This document shows positions 20,157-30,700 of a stretch of 64,000 nt of DNA, in pieces. Origin of the DNA: Coemansia sp. RSA 487 (taxonomy: Eukaryota; Kickxellomycota; Kickxellomycetes; Kickxellales; Kickxellaceae); the NCBI GenBank assembly GCA_027577595.1, contig JANBRJ010000023.1, positions 1-64,000 of the forward strand, written 5' to 3'. Positions within the stretch are counted from its first letter, which is position 1; each line of letters starts with the position of its first letter. The position numbers were made by a program, and so were the translations under genes. The notes beneath the pieces were generated by a model, which saw only the letters and a program-made list of their open reading frames with translations, did no database searches and was not told where the DNA came from.

Positions 20157-20708
20157 TCAGATCCTGAGGCTATTTTTCTTCTTCTCTTCCTCCAGCTCCA
20201 CAAGAACACCGCCGCAGTCTTTTGGGTGCAGAAATACCACCGGCAGGCCATGGGCGCCGATCTTCGGCTCCTCGTTAAGCGCCCGGACACCTCGGGGCCG
20301 CAGAGTGTCGAGGGCAGCCCTAATGTCTGATACGTTTATGCAGATGTGGTGGATGCCGCCGCTCTTGTTCTTTGCAAGGAATGCAGCAATGGGGCTCTTA
20401 TCGCCATATGGGTGGAGGAGCTCGATCTTTGTGTTCCCGAGCTCGACAAACACTGTGGACACGCCGTGCTCGGGCATCGCGACGCTGGCGCTGACCTTGT
20501 CGGCCTGCATCACGTCTCTCCAAAAGGCGCTAGCCTGGTCCATGTCGGGCACTGCGATTGCGACGTGGTTCAGGTGCCCCAGCTTCCACGCTGCTGACCC
20601 CTTCACCGCCTGCGACACGAGTCCCCGCTGGAGCGATCTGCCTCGTAACGCTGCTGGCAGCACAGTGCGACGCACAAGTCGCCCAGATAGCAATGCAAGG
20701 CCGTTCAT
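20157..20708 (-). CDS. MCEE: Methylmalonyl-CoA epimerase, mitochondrial
   Basis: Converts (S)- to (R)-methylmalonyl-CoA, linking propionyl-CoA carboxylase to the vitamin-B12-dependent methylmalonyl-CoA mutase. A single exon encodes 183 residues (human MCEE 176). The first 43 residues are Arg-rich without acidic residues, an evident mitochondrial presequence. Glyoxalase/VOC motifs follow: LNHVAIAVPDMDQASAFWRD (metal ligand His48), KIELLHPYGDKSPIAAFL, GGIHHICINVSD (His120/121) and VLVELEE (Glu171). All expected metal ligands are present, so the enzyme should be active. The remaining pathway genes are not in this window. Confidence 0.95.
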   Translation of the reverse strand: MNGLALLSGRLVRRTVLPAALRGRSLQRGLVSQAVKGSAAWKLGHLNHVAIAVPDMDQASAFWRDVMQADKVSASVAMPEHGVSTVFVELGNTKIELLHPYGDKSPIAAFLAKNKSGGIHHICINVSDIRAALDTLRPRGVRALNEEPKIGAHGLPVVFLHPKDCGGVLVELEEEKKKNSLRI

Positions 20709-20869
20709 CGAAAGTAGAGTAATGAGCAGGCAATAGTACGGAAAAAAAAGCTCGACGGCTGCCTGTGGGATAGATAAAGCAGTATCTGCAAAAAGAAACT
20801 ATAAAGGCAAAAGTTACAACCGGGAAGAAGAAACGTCTGTCTGCATGCCGCCATTTCAAAGGGAGAGGA

Positions 20870-20882
20870 TATATATTTATAC
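20870..20882 (-). promoter_or_regulatory. TATA-like element upstream of MCEE
   Basis: On the minus strand TATAAATATATAT lies about 165 bp upstream of the MCEE ATG. A plausible core promoter element judged by position and sequence alone. Confidence 0.35.
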
Positions 20883-20976
20883 AAGGTACATCTTATCACC
20901 AAGCGTGGGAAAACACAAGATGCCCTTCCATAGCTTTTCCTTGGTTCCAAAATACAAAAGGCTCTGGGTAATTGGC

Positions 20977-23739
20977 TCACCGTCCGCTGCGCCGCAGTGA
21001 GCTTGTGTCTGGCACATTGACGTCCTTGTCGAACGCATGGTACAGGGGGATGTACCGCTTGAGCTCCTCGTTCTCCTGGCGGAGACGCTCCACCTCCTCC
21101 CTCAGCAACTGCGACTCACTGCACTCGGTGCGCAGCGCCTGCACTTGTTCCTGGTAGACAAAGCATTGGCGGATCATATCGAGATGCAGGTTGCGTATTT
21201 GGCTGCTGAACTGCTCGCGGAGCGGCACAAGCGCATCCGAGAGCATGTTTTGCAAGACGTTGCTGCTGACAGACCCCAGCCCCATCGCCGACATAGTGGC
21301 TCCCTGAAGTGGTGCGTCTGGTGGTGGCTGTCCAGTAGAGGCTGGAGGCTCCTTTGTCTGGTCTGCTGTCTTGTGTAAAGGAGGTCTGATGGGATCGAGA
21401 TCAGTCTTGGTGCTGGCCGACGACCCAGCAGACAGTGCTGAAAGCGGGGCGTCAGCAGCAACAGAGCGATTCCGAGACATTGGCGGCAGCGGCGGTGGTG
21501 GCATCGCAGAAGAGCTCTTGTGTCCTGTGACTGGATCCATTCGGAACGAGAAGCCGTTTCTCGTGTCTCTCGTCTCCTTTCGCGTCAAACTATCAACAGT
21601 TGGGCGAGGCTTTTCAGGGGACTTTTGCTTTCCATTGGCGCTGGCAGGAGGACTATCGTCCAGAATGTTCTCATATTGTGCAGACTCTGCTTTATCTCCG
21701 CTATCCTTCTCGTTCTGCTTGTTAAGCAACTGCGCAACAAGCGTCTGTGCCAGTCCGCCACCGGAACCGGCTCCCTGGTTGGGTTCGTGTGCGTTGTGGC
21801 CAGGCTTCTTCGCTATGTCTCTCTTCTTACGCTCAGGCGTAAACATCTCCATCATCGAGTCGCCGACATCGTGGCGTCGCTGGGGGTCCTGCGCACGACC
21901 TCCCGCGCATGGCCGGGCCAGTGGCGATGCTCCGAATTCGTCGGTGAAGTCATCGCTGTCGTAGTCGTAGTGCCTCTTTGACCGTGTCGACAGCGTCTGC
22001 CGGTGCTGCTGTTGTTGTGGCTGCGGTTCTGGCTCCTTTTCCTTTTCCTTTTCATCCTCAATTGGGTTACGGTTACTGCGGGCCAGCATTGCAAAAATGT
22101 CGTTAGTTCCACCATTTGGAGCTGGTGCGGTGTTTCTAATGGGGCTTGGTACTTGCTTGGGTTTTGCCGGCGACAAAAGCTCCATGTATGAGCGGTCTTT
22201 GGCGAGGATGGCCATGTTGTCCAAATGCTCCTCCTCGGCCTCCATGTCAACATCGTCACCCCCAGGCGTGGGCTCAGAGACCTTTGGAGAGGAGGCAAGC
22301 GTTGGCTTTGGCTGCGACTTTGCAGTTGCTGCACTACGGCGGAGCTCGCTGAGAGTTGTACGGAACCTGTGGATGCTCGGGTGCTGCGGCGGTCGGTGGT
22401 CTGCTCCGGCGGACGCAGAAGCGACAGGCGGTCTGCCATCGTGGGTGGCGGAGCTCGGGCCAGACGCTAGGGCTCCTCTGAGCCGCCTCCGCTCGCTGAG
22501 AAGAGTAGATACAGGGCTGTCGTCCGAGCTGTTGTGCCCGCTGCGCGCAGACACACGTCCAGCCACACGCGACCCGCCTTCGTGCTGGCTCGCCATGGCG
22601 CTTGCCGAGCGATGCAGTGCCGACGTCTTTGATGGCACGTGGTCGTCGGCGGCAGCAGAGTCGTCGGCGGCTTGCTGCACAAGCTGCACGGAAACAACGG
22701 CCTTGCGCGTGCCAACAGACGCCTTCCATACGGGCGCAGATGGCGCGCGGATGTCATAGATCAGCACGTCTCCGTCAATCGAACCTGCCGCCACAACAGA
22801 GGCATCGGCGAAGCCTGTGGCCAGGCACGTGAGCGGCGCCCCCGCAGCCATGGCCACGGAATCCCTGTTCGAGAAGGCGCGCGGGTCGGTCACCACGATG
22901 CGACTGTCAAGACCGACGCTGGTGATGGTGCTGGCGGAATCGCGGCTGAAGGTCAGTCCGCGGATGGGCGCCGCATGCACAAGGGGGAATGTCTTTGTGG
23001 GCGATGTGTCGCTGCGCGTGGCATCGAAGAGCTGCAAAAGCCCGTCCTCGCTGCCCACCGCCACCTGCGAGCGGTGGAGCCCCGACGAGATGTCGATGCA
23101 CGTCAGCGCGCGCTGCGTCGCCGACCGCAGATCGGTGCGTGTGTTGTACAGCAGGTTGAACAGGGAAATCTCGCCGCCCTGCGCAGTGGCCGACGCAATA
23201 AGCCGCCTCTTAGCGCTCACCGCAAGACACGAGATGTCGTGCTCGTGCGTCTGGCACACCGCAGTGTACTCACGCTTGACCATGTCCCACCGCCGCACCT
23301 GCCGCGTCGTGTTGTTGGCTACAAACAGACACTCGGGCGTCGCTGCGCCGCCGTAGTGTTGGACCGCCGCAATGTCTGTTGCCACTGGCCGCTCCACCCG
23401 CCCAGCGAGCCGGATGTCTTGCAGCGCCTCGCCTGCTCGGCTGTACTGCCGCATACACGTGCCCTTGCCGCCCACCACGAACGTTGCTCCGTCCGCTGCC
23501 CACGAAACCGCTGTGATTCTGTCGATTGCACCTGCTGAGCTCTTCGCTGCGATCTGTGCCTCTTCTGATACACGAACCGGCTGCTGCCCGGTGCTGTGGT
23601 CGGCCGAGCCGCTCGAAGATCCACGTCGCCTGCCCAGATAGAGCCCCTGGTACGACGACTGTCTCGAAGTGCTGCTGTGCACACTGAGGTCCCAGAGTCG
23701 AATCGTGTCATTTGTCGCTGCAACTACTGAATGTGCCAT
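20977..23739 (-). CDS. NEDD1: NEDD1/GCP-WD-like gamma-tubulin complex targeting factor
   Basis: NEDD1 recruits the gamma-tubulin ring complex to spindle poles and microtubules through an N-terminal WD40 propeller and a C-terminal helical region. This single exon encodes 920 residues. WD-like repeats run from IRLWDLSVHSS through about residue 340 (ITAVSWAADGATFVVGG, QVRRWDM, SCLAVSAKRRLIASA, SQVAVGSEDGLLQLFD, SVVAAGSIDGDVLIYD). A long disordered Ser/Pro-rich middle follows. The last 90 residues include LQNMLSDALVPLREQF and NLHLDMIRQCFVYQEQVQ followed by a Leu/Glu-rich coiled coil, matching the NEDD1 gamma-tubulin-binding helix. WD40 plus this C-terminal helix is specific to NEDD1. It shares a short divergent promoter with MGS1. 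Confidence 0.88.
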   Translation of the reverse strand: MAHSVVAATNDTIRLWDLSVHSSTSRQSSYQGLYLGRRRGSSSGSADHSTGQQPVRVSEEAQIAAKSSAGAIDRITAVSWAADGATFVVGGKGTCMRQYSRAGEALQDIRLAGRVERPVATDIAAVQHYGGAATPECLFVANNTTRQVRRWDMVKREYTAVCQTHEHDISCLAVSAKRRLIASATAQGGEISLFNLLYNTRTDLRSATQRALTCIDISSGLHRSQVAVGSEDGLLQLFDATRSDTSPTKTFPLVHAAPIRGLTFSRDSASTITSVGLDSRIVVTDPRAFSNRDSVAMAAGAPLTCLATGFADASVVAAGSIDGDVLIYDIRAPSAPVWKASVGTRKAVVSVQLVQQAADDSAAADDHVPSKTSALHRSASAMASQHEGGSRVAGRVSARSGHNSSDDSPVSTLLSERRRLRGALASGPSSATHDGRPPVASASAGADHRPPQHPSIHRFRTTLSELRRSAATAKSQPKPTLASSPKVSEPTPGGDDVDMEAEEEHLDNMAILAKDRSYMELLSPAKPKQVPSPIRNTAPAPNGGTNDIFAMLARSNRNPIEDEKEKEKEPEPQPQQQQHRQTLSTRSKRHYDYDSDDFTDEFGASPLARPCAGGRAQDPQRRHDVGDSMMEMFTPERKKRDIAKKPGHNAHEPNQGAGSGGGLAQTLVAQLLNKQNEKDSGDKAESAQYENILDDSPPASANGKQKSPEKPRPTVDSLTRKETRDTRNGFSFRMDPVTGHKSSSAMPPPPLPPMSRNRSVAADAPLSALSAGSSASTKTDLDPIRPPLHKTADQTKEPPASTGQPPPDAPLQGATMSAMGLGSVSSNVLQNMLSDALVPLREQFSSQIRNLHLDMIRQCFVYQEQVQALRTECSESQLLREEVERLRQENEELKRYIPLYHAFDKDVNVPDTSSLRRSGR

Positions 23740-24197
23740 TACTCAAGCTCCCAACTTACCCAAGGAGAGAAACCACCTGCTAAGTATATATTTGCTGTCT
23801 GTTGTTGCTAGTGCAATTGAATTGGATAAAATAAGAATGCAAAAAAGAGAAATAAATAGCAGGAATTTCGTTCAATAAAACTTTGTACATGAAAGCCGTG
23901 CAATTGCTTGTTTCCCTTTACAAATTGAGGAAAAAGGAGGGAGGTTTGTTCCAAACCCCGTTTAATTTAAAGTAAACAAAGCATCTTTCAAGGGTGGCTT
24001 TCAAATGCGAAATGGCTTGAGTTGATTTGATGCGCCACAAATTTGCAAATCTGAGATGGCAAGTGATATTGACTCTGGCGAAATAATCACTTTCCTTTGC
24101 CCTATACTTTTTCTTCTGTTTGTTCCAAAGTTGCCAATATCTTTGTTCTACTACTTTTCCGTTCTTCAAAACAAAAAAGTAGGTTGCACTAAACACC
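23740..24197. promoter_or_regulatory. Bidirectional promoter between NEDD1 and MGS1
   Basis: 458 bp between two divergent starts. TATA-like sequence (AAGTATATATTTG, about 23780-23792) lies roughly 45 bp upstream of the NEDD1 ATG. The MGS1 side is AT-rich with pyrimidine tracts. No coding potential is apparent. Confidence 0.5.
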
Positions 24198-25844
24198 ATG
24201 TCTAGCCTTGTTAGTTGTCCTATGTGCGACAAAAAAGTTCCAGAGTGGTACGTAAGCGACCACCTGGATCGCGACTGCTCTGGCATGCAGATTGTATCTC
24301 AGGAAGATACTGCTGATGCCGGCACTGACTGCGGCAACAAAAACAACAACACCAATGCTTCTAAAAGGACACCATCCAAGAGAACCTCAACAATGTTCCT
24401 CTCCAGCCCAATACGCCAGCAACAACCGCACGAGGCGCTGACTAAAAAGGTACGCCATGGCTCCACAACAAGCGCAATTGCTGTTGGCAGCAGTCCGCCA
24501 TATCCTGCATCATTATCACAGTCTGCGATGGCACAGCCACCGTCGGAATCACAGGCCCATGTTGAAAGGCTAGATACTCAAGAGGCGGAGAAGCGGCAGC
24601 GGAATAAGAAGCTTCCGCTGGCCGAGCGGCTCCGACCCCTGACGCTCGACTCGTTTGTGGGGCAGCATGAATTAGTTGGCCCTCAAGAAGGAGAAAGTGT
24701 GGGTCTGCTGCGGTCGCTGATCGACCAGGACCAAATAACATCGATGGTTTTCTGGGGCAGCCCGGGTCTGGGCAAAACAACATTGGCGCGCATCATCGCC
24801 CGCCGCACACGTGCCGCCTTCAAGGAGATGAGCGCCGTCACCCAGAACATCGCTGATGTGAGGAAGGTCATCGAGGAAGCTGGAAACCTGGTCCGCTTGT
24901 CAGGCAGGCGTACCATTCTGTTTCTTGACGAAATACACAGGTTCAACAAGGCCCAGCAGGACATCTTTCTTCCGTATATAGAGCGCGGGCAGATCATACT
25001 TATTGGCGCCACCACTGAGAATCCGTCATTCAAACTCAACAGCGCCTTGCTTAGCCGCTGCAGAGTCCTTCGGCTCGAACCACTGAGTGCCTCGGACATC
25101 TCGCTGATCGCTGTTCGCGCCGCAAAGCTGAAGCAGGAGGACCGTGGCGTGGAGCCAACTGGGCTCGATCAGAAAATTGCTTCTTACGTCGCGAGCGTAA
25201 GCAATGGCGATGCCCGAGTAGCAATAAACGTCATAGACATAGCGATGAATGCACTCCCCGATGGCAAGGACCTGGACCTGGACTGCGTCAAGCAGGCGCT
25301 CCAGCGCACCCATGTTGTCTATGGCGAGGAGGAGCACTACGATCTTATCTCTGCACTGCACAAAAGCGTGCGCGGGAGCGACGACAACGCCGCGTTGTAC
25401 TGGCTTGGAAGGATGCTCCAAGGCGGCGACGACCCCCTGTTTATTGCTAGGAGGCTTATCAGAATGGCGTCGGAGGATATTGGGCTTGCAGACAACAGCG
25501 CTCTGGGGCTGGCAGTATCGACATTCCACGCATGCCAGGCGATTGGAATGCCCGAGTGCGACACCATCCTTGCACACTGTGTCGCATACATGGCAAGAGC
25601 GCCCAAAAGCATCGAGACCTACAAGGCGTTCAACAAGGTCAAAGCTCTGATGGAGACGGAGCATCCGTGGCCTGTGCCTCTTCATCTGCGCAACGCACCC
25701 ACGCGGCTGATGAAGGACATGGACTATGGCAAGGGGTACAAGTACAACCCAGACTATGACGGCCCTGTTGACCAGGACTACTTGCCAGGCGAGGTGAAAC
25801 ACCACAACTTTTTCGACAGAGCTCCAAAGAGCCACGAACAATAA
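24198..25844 (+). CDS. MGS1: Mgs1/WRNIP1 family AAA+ ATPase (RarA/MgsA homologue)
   Basis: DNA-dependent AAA+ ATPase that acts at stalled forks and post-replication repair, binding ubiquitinated PCNA in eukaryotes. A single exon encodes 548 residues. The N-terminus has a UBZ4-type ubiquitin-binding finger, CPMC...H...C (Cys7, Cys10, His22, Cys27), followed by a disordered linker with basic patches. The AAA+ module shows WGSPGLGKTT (Walker A, about 186-195), ILFLDEIHRF (Walker B), GATTENPSF (sensor 1) and LLSRCRV (arginine finger region). The C-terminal tetramerisation domain includes EEHYDLISALHKSVRGSDDNAALYWLGRML and a conserved PVPLHLRNAPTRLMK. Full-length and apparently active. It ends 94 bp from the stop of the convergent downstream gene. 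Confidence 0.95.
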   Translation: MSSLVSCPMCDKKVPEWYVSDHLDRDCSGMQIVSQEDTADAGTDCGNKNNNTNASKRTPSKRTSTMFLSSPIRQQQPHEALTKKVRHGSTTSAIAVGSSPPYPASLSQSAMAQPPSESQAHVERLDTQEAEKRQRNKKLPLAERLRPLTLDSFVGQHELVGPQEGESVGLLRSLIDQDQITSMVFWGSPGLGKTTLARIIARRTRAAFKEMSAVTQNIADVRKVIEEAGNLVRLSGRRTILFLDEIHRFNKAQQDIFLPYIERGQIILIGATTENPSFKLNSALLSRCRVLRLEPLSASDISLIAVRAAKLKQEDRGVEPTGLDQKIASYVASVSNGDARVAINVIDIAMNALPDGKDLDLDCVKQALQRTHVVYGEEEHYDLISALHKSVRGSDDNAALYWLGRMLQGGDDPLFIARRLIRMASEDIGLADNSALGLAVSTFHACQAIGMPECDTILAHCVAYMARAPKSIETYKAFNKVKALMETEHPWPVPLHLRNAPTRLMKDMDYGKGYKYNPDYDGPVDQDYLPGEVKHHNFFDRAPKSHEQ

Positions 25845-25866
25845 TATATATATATATATATATATT
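25845..25866. repeat. AT dinucleotide microsatellite
   Basis: A run of alternating A and T (about 11 units) just after the MGS1 stop, in the short convergent 3' region. Possibly part of overlapping poly(A) signals. Confidence 0.8.
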
Positions 25867-25938
25867 TTTGTAATAAATCAAAACGAAGAACTAAAAACAC
25901 AAAATCAAACATACAGCTTCATAGACGGAAGACACATT

Positions 25939-27330
25939 TCAGGATAGCGCAAGGCTGGGTCTGCTTGTGCGCGAAAGCTGAGGCATCCGCTCAAGCTGCT
26001 CCAAAAAGTCTTGCACATCCTCGCGGTATGCCTCGTTGGGATCAACGACTTCGTCAACAATAAGTGAAAAGAGACGAGAGTCAATGTCCTCTGAACTATA
26101 TGAATCGATACTGCTGCTGGTGGTCCTGGCAGCAGTCCTTGCACCCGTTGTGTCCTTGTTTGTTACAGGTTGCTCAGGGTTTCTGACTGTAGCTGCAAAT
26201 AAAGACAGATCGAATCCCCAGTCACAAAGAAGAGCCTCGCAAGCGCCAGCTGTGGTAATGCCGGTTGACGGTGGAAGTCCAATCTGCAGCGATATCACGG
26301 GCTGATCGATCTGCTTGTACTGGACATTCCAAGCAGAAGCTGAAAGGCGTTCGACAAGCCTTGAGAGCAGAAGGTCATGCCGTTGTTGAGCCTGTTGTAA
26401 CCCAGCCAATGCCTTGAACACTTCCTCTGACGAAGGATCCTGTGCACCAGCAAGAACGCCAGGCGCGGGAAGCGTATACGGGACAGTGATTGTCACACAG
26501 CGCTCCATTGGAACAGATGCCTTTTGCACAGCCACTGCAACAGGGTGAAGGTCTTGGTTAGTAGTCACAGTGTTATCTGCATCAGCAACTGATAGCATCT
26601 GCTCTCTCGAATTACTGCGGCGATTTGCGAGTCGCTCTGCAGCTGTGGCTGTGGTGGTAGTGGCTGACTTGGCGCTGGTGCCATCCACTCCAGCAAGGAT
26701 TCTGACACGCGTATCGCCAAAGGCTGGCGATAAAGTCGACAAGTCTCTGCGTTCTTGTGTAACAGTGCAAACAATAGCTTGGCGCTGAATCTGCGCAAAA
26801 ATAGCTCGCGCAGACGTTGCACTGCTTTTTGCAGAGATCCCTCGCAAGCTACTGACAAACTGCTTCATGTATGGCGACCACTTCCCTCCACCGCCGAACG
26901 CAAAGCGTCCTGCATTGGGGCTTTGGCCAACAAATCTTGCCACGTTCGGCCACCCAAGAAACTGCTTCGACAGTCTTTGGGCCAACGAGCGGACGTACGG
27001 GCTTTTGATAGGCCTTGGTGCAAAACGTGTCAGCCGAGAGAACCACGCAGGGCCGCGCGGCATCGCTGCGTGAAGTCTGCCAGCAGCAGTCTTTGAAAAG
27101 ATACGTCCTGTAGATGCGGTGGTTCCCAACGAAGCGCTACCAACGACTCTACTAATTCCACTACGCAGATAGTCAAGGAGCCGCGAAACCCATTTTCCTC
27201 GGCCATGCAATTGCCTCCCGTGTGAAGAATGCGTTTGGTATGTCGCTCTACCAATTTGGCTCACTGCTTGGAGCTTTGGCATTCCTGCAGCGCCAGGATG
27301 AAGGTGCTTGGCAGCAATAACAGCGAGCAT
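25939..27330 (-). CDS. Uncharacterised protein with likely mitochondrial presequence
   Basis: A single exon from the ATG at 27330 encodes 463 residues; the frame is open 6 codons further but only a TTG lies there. The first 160 residues are strongly basic (many Arg, Lys and His, almost no acid), beginning MLAVIAAKHLHPGAAG, which suggests mitochondrial import. The middle is Ser/Thr/Ala-rich. A better-structured C-terminal block runs from MERCVTITVPYTLPAPGVL through a helical HDLLLSRLVERLSA to VISLQIGLPPSTGITTAGACEALLCDWGFD; this layout, a PY-x-P-AP segment followed by a helix and a short beta unit, resembles uncharacterised fungal proteins I remember only vaguely. No catalytic motif or membrane segment is clear. 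Function unknown. Confidence 0.65.
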   Translation of the reverse strand: MLAVIAAKHLHPGAAGMPKLQAVSQIGRATYQTHSSHGRQLHGRGKWVSRLLDYLRSGISRVVGSASLGTTASTGRIFSKTAAGRLHAAMPRGPAWFSRLTRFAPRPIKSPYVRSLAQRLSKQFLGWPNVARFVGQSPNAGRFAFGGGGKWSPYMKQFVSSLRGISAKSSATSARAIFAQIQRQAIVCTVTQERRDLSTLSPAFGDTRVRILAGVDGTSAKSATTTTATAAERLANRRSNSREQMLSVADADNTVTTNQDLHPVAVAVQKASVPMERCVTITVPYTLPAPGVLAGAQDPSSEEVFKALAGLQQAQQRHDLLLSRLVERLSASAWNVQYKQIDQPVISLQIGLPPSTGITTAGACEALLCDWGFDLSLFAATVRNPEQPVTNKDTTGARTAARTTSSSIDSYSSEDIDSRLFSLIVDEVVDPNEAYREDVQDFLEQLERMPQLSRTSRPSLALS

Positions 27331-27348
27331 CGTTTCCTTGGTAGACAA

Positions 27349-27733
27349 GCAAACAAGTTTTGAGAATTCCAGTAAGCAAATAAATCGTAGATTATAAAGG
27401 CGAATGTGTGCGAAAGAGAAATAAAGTACGCTTTTTTTTGGCCTCTCTTTCCAATGAATGAAGGTTTTATTCGGCTACAGCAGCCAGAAACCACCTTGCA
27501 AATCGAATACGGGAGTTATAGTTAAAGGTCATTCAATAAAGAAGAGAAAAAGCATCAAATTAAAAAGTGAAAAGTAAAAGAAAAAAATGATGACTGAGAA
27601 GGTAGAAAAGAAATTTCATAAAAGAAATCCCGCTTGTGGTCAGTGATACCCAGAGGCTCTGAGTGGACAAAAGCAGTCCTTGTAAACATCACAGGAGGCA
27701 AGACCATCTGATTGTTAGCCAATCAGCCCCAGC
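27349..27733. other. Intergenic region, TRA1 3' end and promoter of the unknown protein
   Basis: About 385 bp between two minus-strand genes, AT-rich, with A-rich tracts near 27540-27590 that may hold the TRA1 poly(A) signal on the other strand. No gene seen. Confidence 0.4.
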
Positions 27734-30700
27734 CTACAGCCACGGCATCCAGATAAAGTCCATCTTGGCAAGATTCGACGGAGCAACAGCTTGCATCAGT
27801 AACTGCATCAGCGGCTGCATAGGGGACAGCTCTTTGTCTTGGACCTCCTTGGCTGGAAGCGTTTCGACCATCTGCTTGGCTCTGTGGGTGATGAGCTGCA
27901 CGTTGCGCTCGCACATCTCGGCAAGGGCCTTCGGGTTGGCCGACGCAAGCGCCTTGACGTTAGGCATGTGAAGCAGTTCGTCGCGAACAAACAGGTCAAG
28001 GAAGTCGCGCAGCAGATACTCCTTGCCTGCAATGCGCTGTACAACCTTATGTATGGCAAACGGAACAATGCCCTCGAGCCCAAGCTCGGTGACAAACTCC
28101 TGGATGTTGGGCGTTAGCCGGAAGGGCACCGGCTCCTTGCTGTGGATCAGGCCAGGTGTGGCCTGTGTCGGGACGAGATCGCTGAGGCAGATGTTGGCGG
28201 ATGTGCGCGAGACAACAAGCTTTGCAGGCGTGCGCTGTGCGCTCGCAATGATGTACGACAGCGCAATGCTCACGGAGAACTGGAACGAAAAGCTCTCGCG
28301 GTACAGCCAGTAGTCCATGGAAGACGCCGAGTGGAGGCGCACATCATCCGCCAGCAGCGTCGATGGCACAAGCTGCTGGCAGATCTGCTCAAACAGCGCT
28401 AGGTTTGCCTCCTCGATACTCGGCATCTGCGTGGCCAGCGCGCGCATTCCGCTGGCAAACTGCAGAGCCGGCGCAATCTCCGCCGTCTTGTTGCGTGCAC
28501 AGGCACTGTCGTACACGTCTTGCAGTGTGAACGAATCGGGGTCCTCTTGCACAAGTCGGATATGCGGCGCCAGCAGGACTATGGTCGGCAGATGAAGCTC
28601 CAGTCGGTGCTTCTCCCATGTATCGCACTCCTGCTCGCTGGCCACATCCAGGTTCCGGTAGAGCTGCACCCAGCGCTCCTCCTGATGGTTGTGGCGCGAG
28701 GTAAAGTGTTGCACGGAAAAGTGGAAGGCGCTGCCATCCGTCCCTCGGATTGCAAGGCAGCGCGAGACGTTGCTGCTGCGTAGCGAGATCGACAGCTCCG
28801 GGATAAAGCGCTCGATGCGCACAAACTCGTCGTTGTTGTCGGTTAGCCTCAGATACTGCCCGGGAACCTCGACGTCCTCAAACTTTTGCTGCTCAAACTC
28901 GACCAAGAAGGGGCTGAACAAGCTGAGCATGAGCTTGCGCGGTCTGCTCCGGATTGCGCGACGCAGCATCTGTTGCCACTGGTACAGCTTGGTCACATAC
29001 TCGCACACGTCCATCTCGCGCACCTTGCCAAAATCGTGCTCGAAACGTGTTTTTATCATCCCTGAGGGTAGATTCAGGCCAACACGGCATGTGTTGGAGA
29101 CTATTGTGTCGACAAGGGCAAGGTCGAACTTTCCCTGCGAGACATTTGCGTGCAGCAGCTGCAAACCGTCCGAAAGCAACGCGTGGACCAGACGGTAGAT
29201 GTCCTCTTCTGGGCACGGCTTGAGCCTGTGCACGATCTGGTCGATCATCGTCTCCATCGACAGCGCAAGAAGCGGGTGTGCCGTCTTAAGCTTGGGCATC
29301 AGCTCGTCGATGGCAGATACTGATGGTCCAGCTTGCTGCCCAGTCGCAGAAGCCAAAGCAGCAGCTTGCGATGGAAGATCAGCACTGAGCGAGCCATCGG
29401 CGGAAGACGTTCCCGGAGCAGCTCCGCTAGTTGATGTCTCTGTCTTCTGTGCGGGGCCCTGGCTAGTGCTCGCCGTTTGTCTGCGACGGGCAATGAGGCT
29501 TTCCTCACGCGCCGTGCGCAGAGCATAGTACAGCGCCTGCGGATAGTGCTTTGCAATCCGCAACAGGATCTGCTGTGCCTGTCCCTGGTACGGCGCGTCC
29601 AGACCAGCAAGCAGCTGCGGGACAAAGGCAATCCAGTACCAGGTGGGCATCTCGCTCTTGTACGCGTCAAACGCTGCACAGACGTTGCCACTGGCATCGT
29701 CTTGGGTAAGCAGCCACAGTGTGCGTGCAAGGTAGCGTCGCACGCGCGGACGCTTGGAAAGGCCAGCCGCCTGCATGTAGCAGCTGATGGCATTGACCGC
29801 GCCGGTTGTGTCAGGCATGTTCTTGCAGAATCGTTCGTCATTGTAGCGGCCCCACGCCGCCCAGGCCTTGGGAGAACCCAGGTCATGCTGGATTCCCGTT
29901 GCAAACGCGTGGTTCGCCTCATCCAGCTTGCCCAGCTTCGCCAGGAACTGGCCCTTGAGCGTATAGAACTCTGCCTTCTGGTCTGAGGCAAAGTATATCA
30001 GGTTTGTGTTGCTGATAACATCAAGCCCGCTCTGTAGCTCTTGCGGGCGGTCGTAATAGCACTTTGCCTGCTCGCGCAGCTTCAAGAACGCCTCTTGTAT
30101 TTCAATGTTGGGCAGGGTATATATGCGCGTCAGCGAGCTGATACACACATCCACAAGGTTGTGCAGGCGAGCAACATGCGCAAAGCGGTTGATGATCCAT
30201 GCCATCTCGTGGTAGCCACGGTATGCGTACGATGTCAGAACGGAATTCTTTGCGCCGTTGCTGCCACCCGCTCCCGAAGCGCCAGATTTTGAATTGTCTC
30301 CATCTGCCTTTGAGCCGTTGGATCCGTCGTTGGCGGCAGCAGCAGACTTGCGGCTGTTTTTGTTGTCTGATCCCTTGGTACCCCCCTTGTTCTTTGTGGA
30401 CTTTACAGCCCCATCGCCACCCAGATCGCTGCCGCCATTTTCGTCCGCGTCGTTGGCCGACTGTTGAGTGATAAATGGAACATATACGTCGTTGATCGCC
30501 TTGAAGACATGTTGCCGCCAAGCGATTAGATCGCTCCAGATGTTGATCGGATCGCTGTTGTTAGGTAAGCGCTCGCGCCATGTCTGCAGAACCGATTTTA
30601 GATCGCCCGACTTGCTTTCGAGGTTCTCCGTTTTTGTCGTTGCCAGGCTCGCATAGATGCTGCTTGCATCACCAAGCTCGACCATCAGCTGGAACATATG

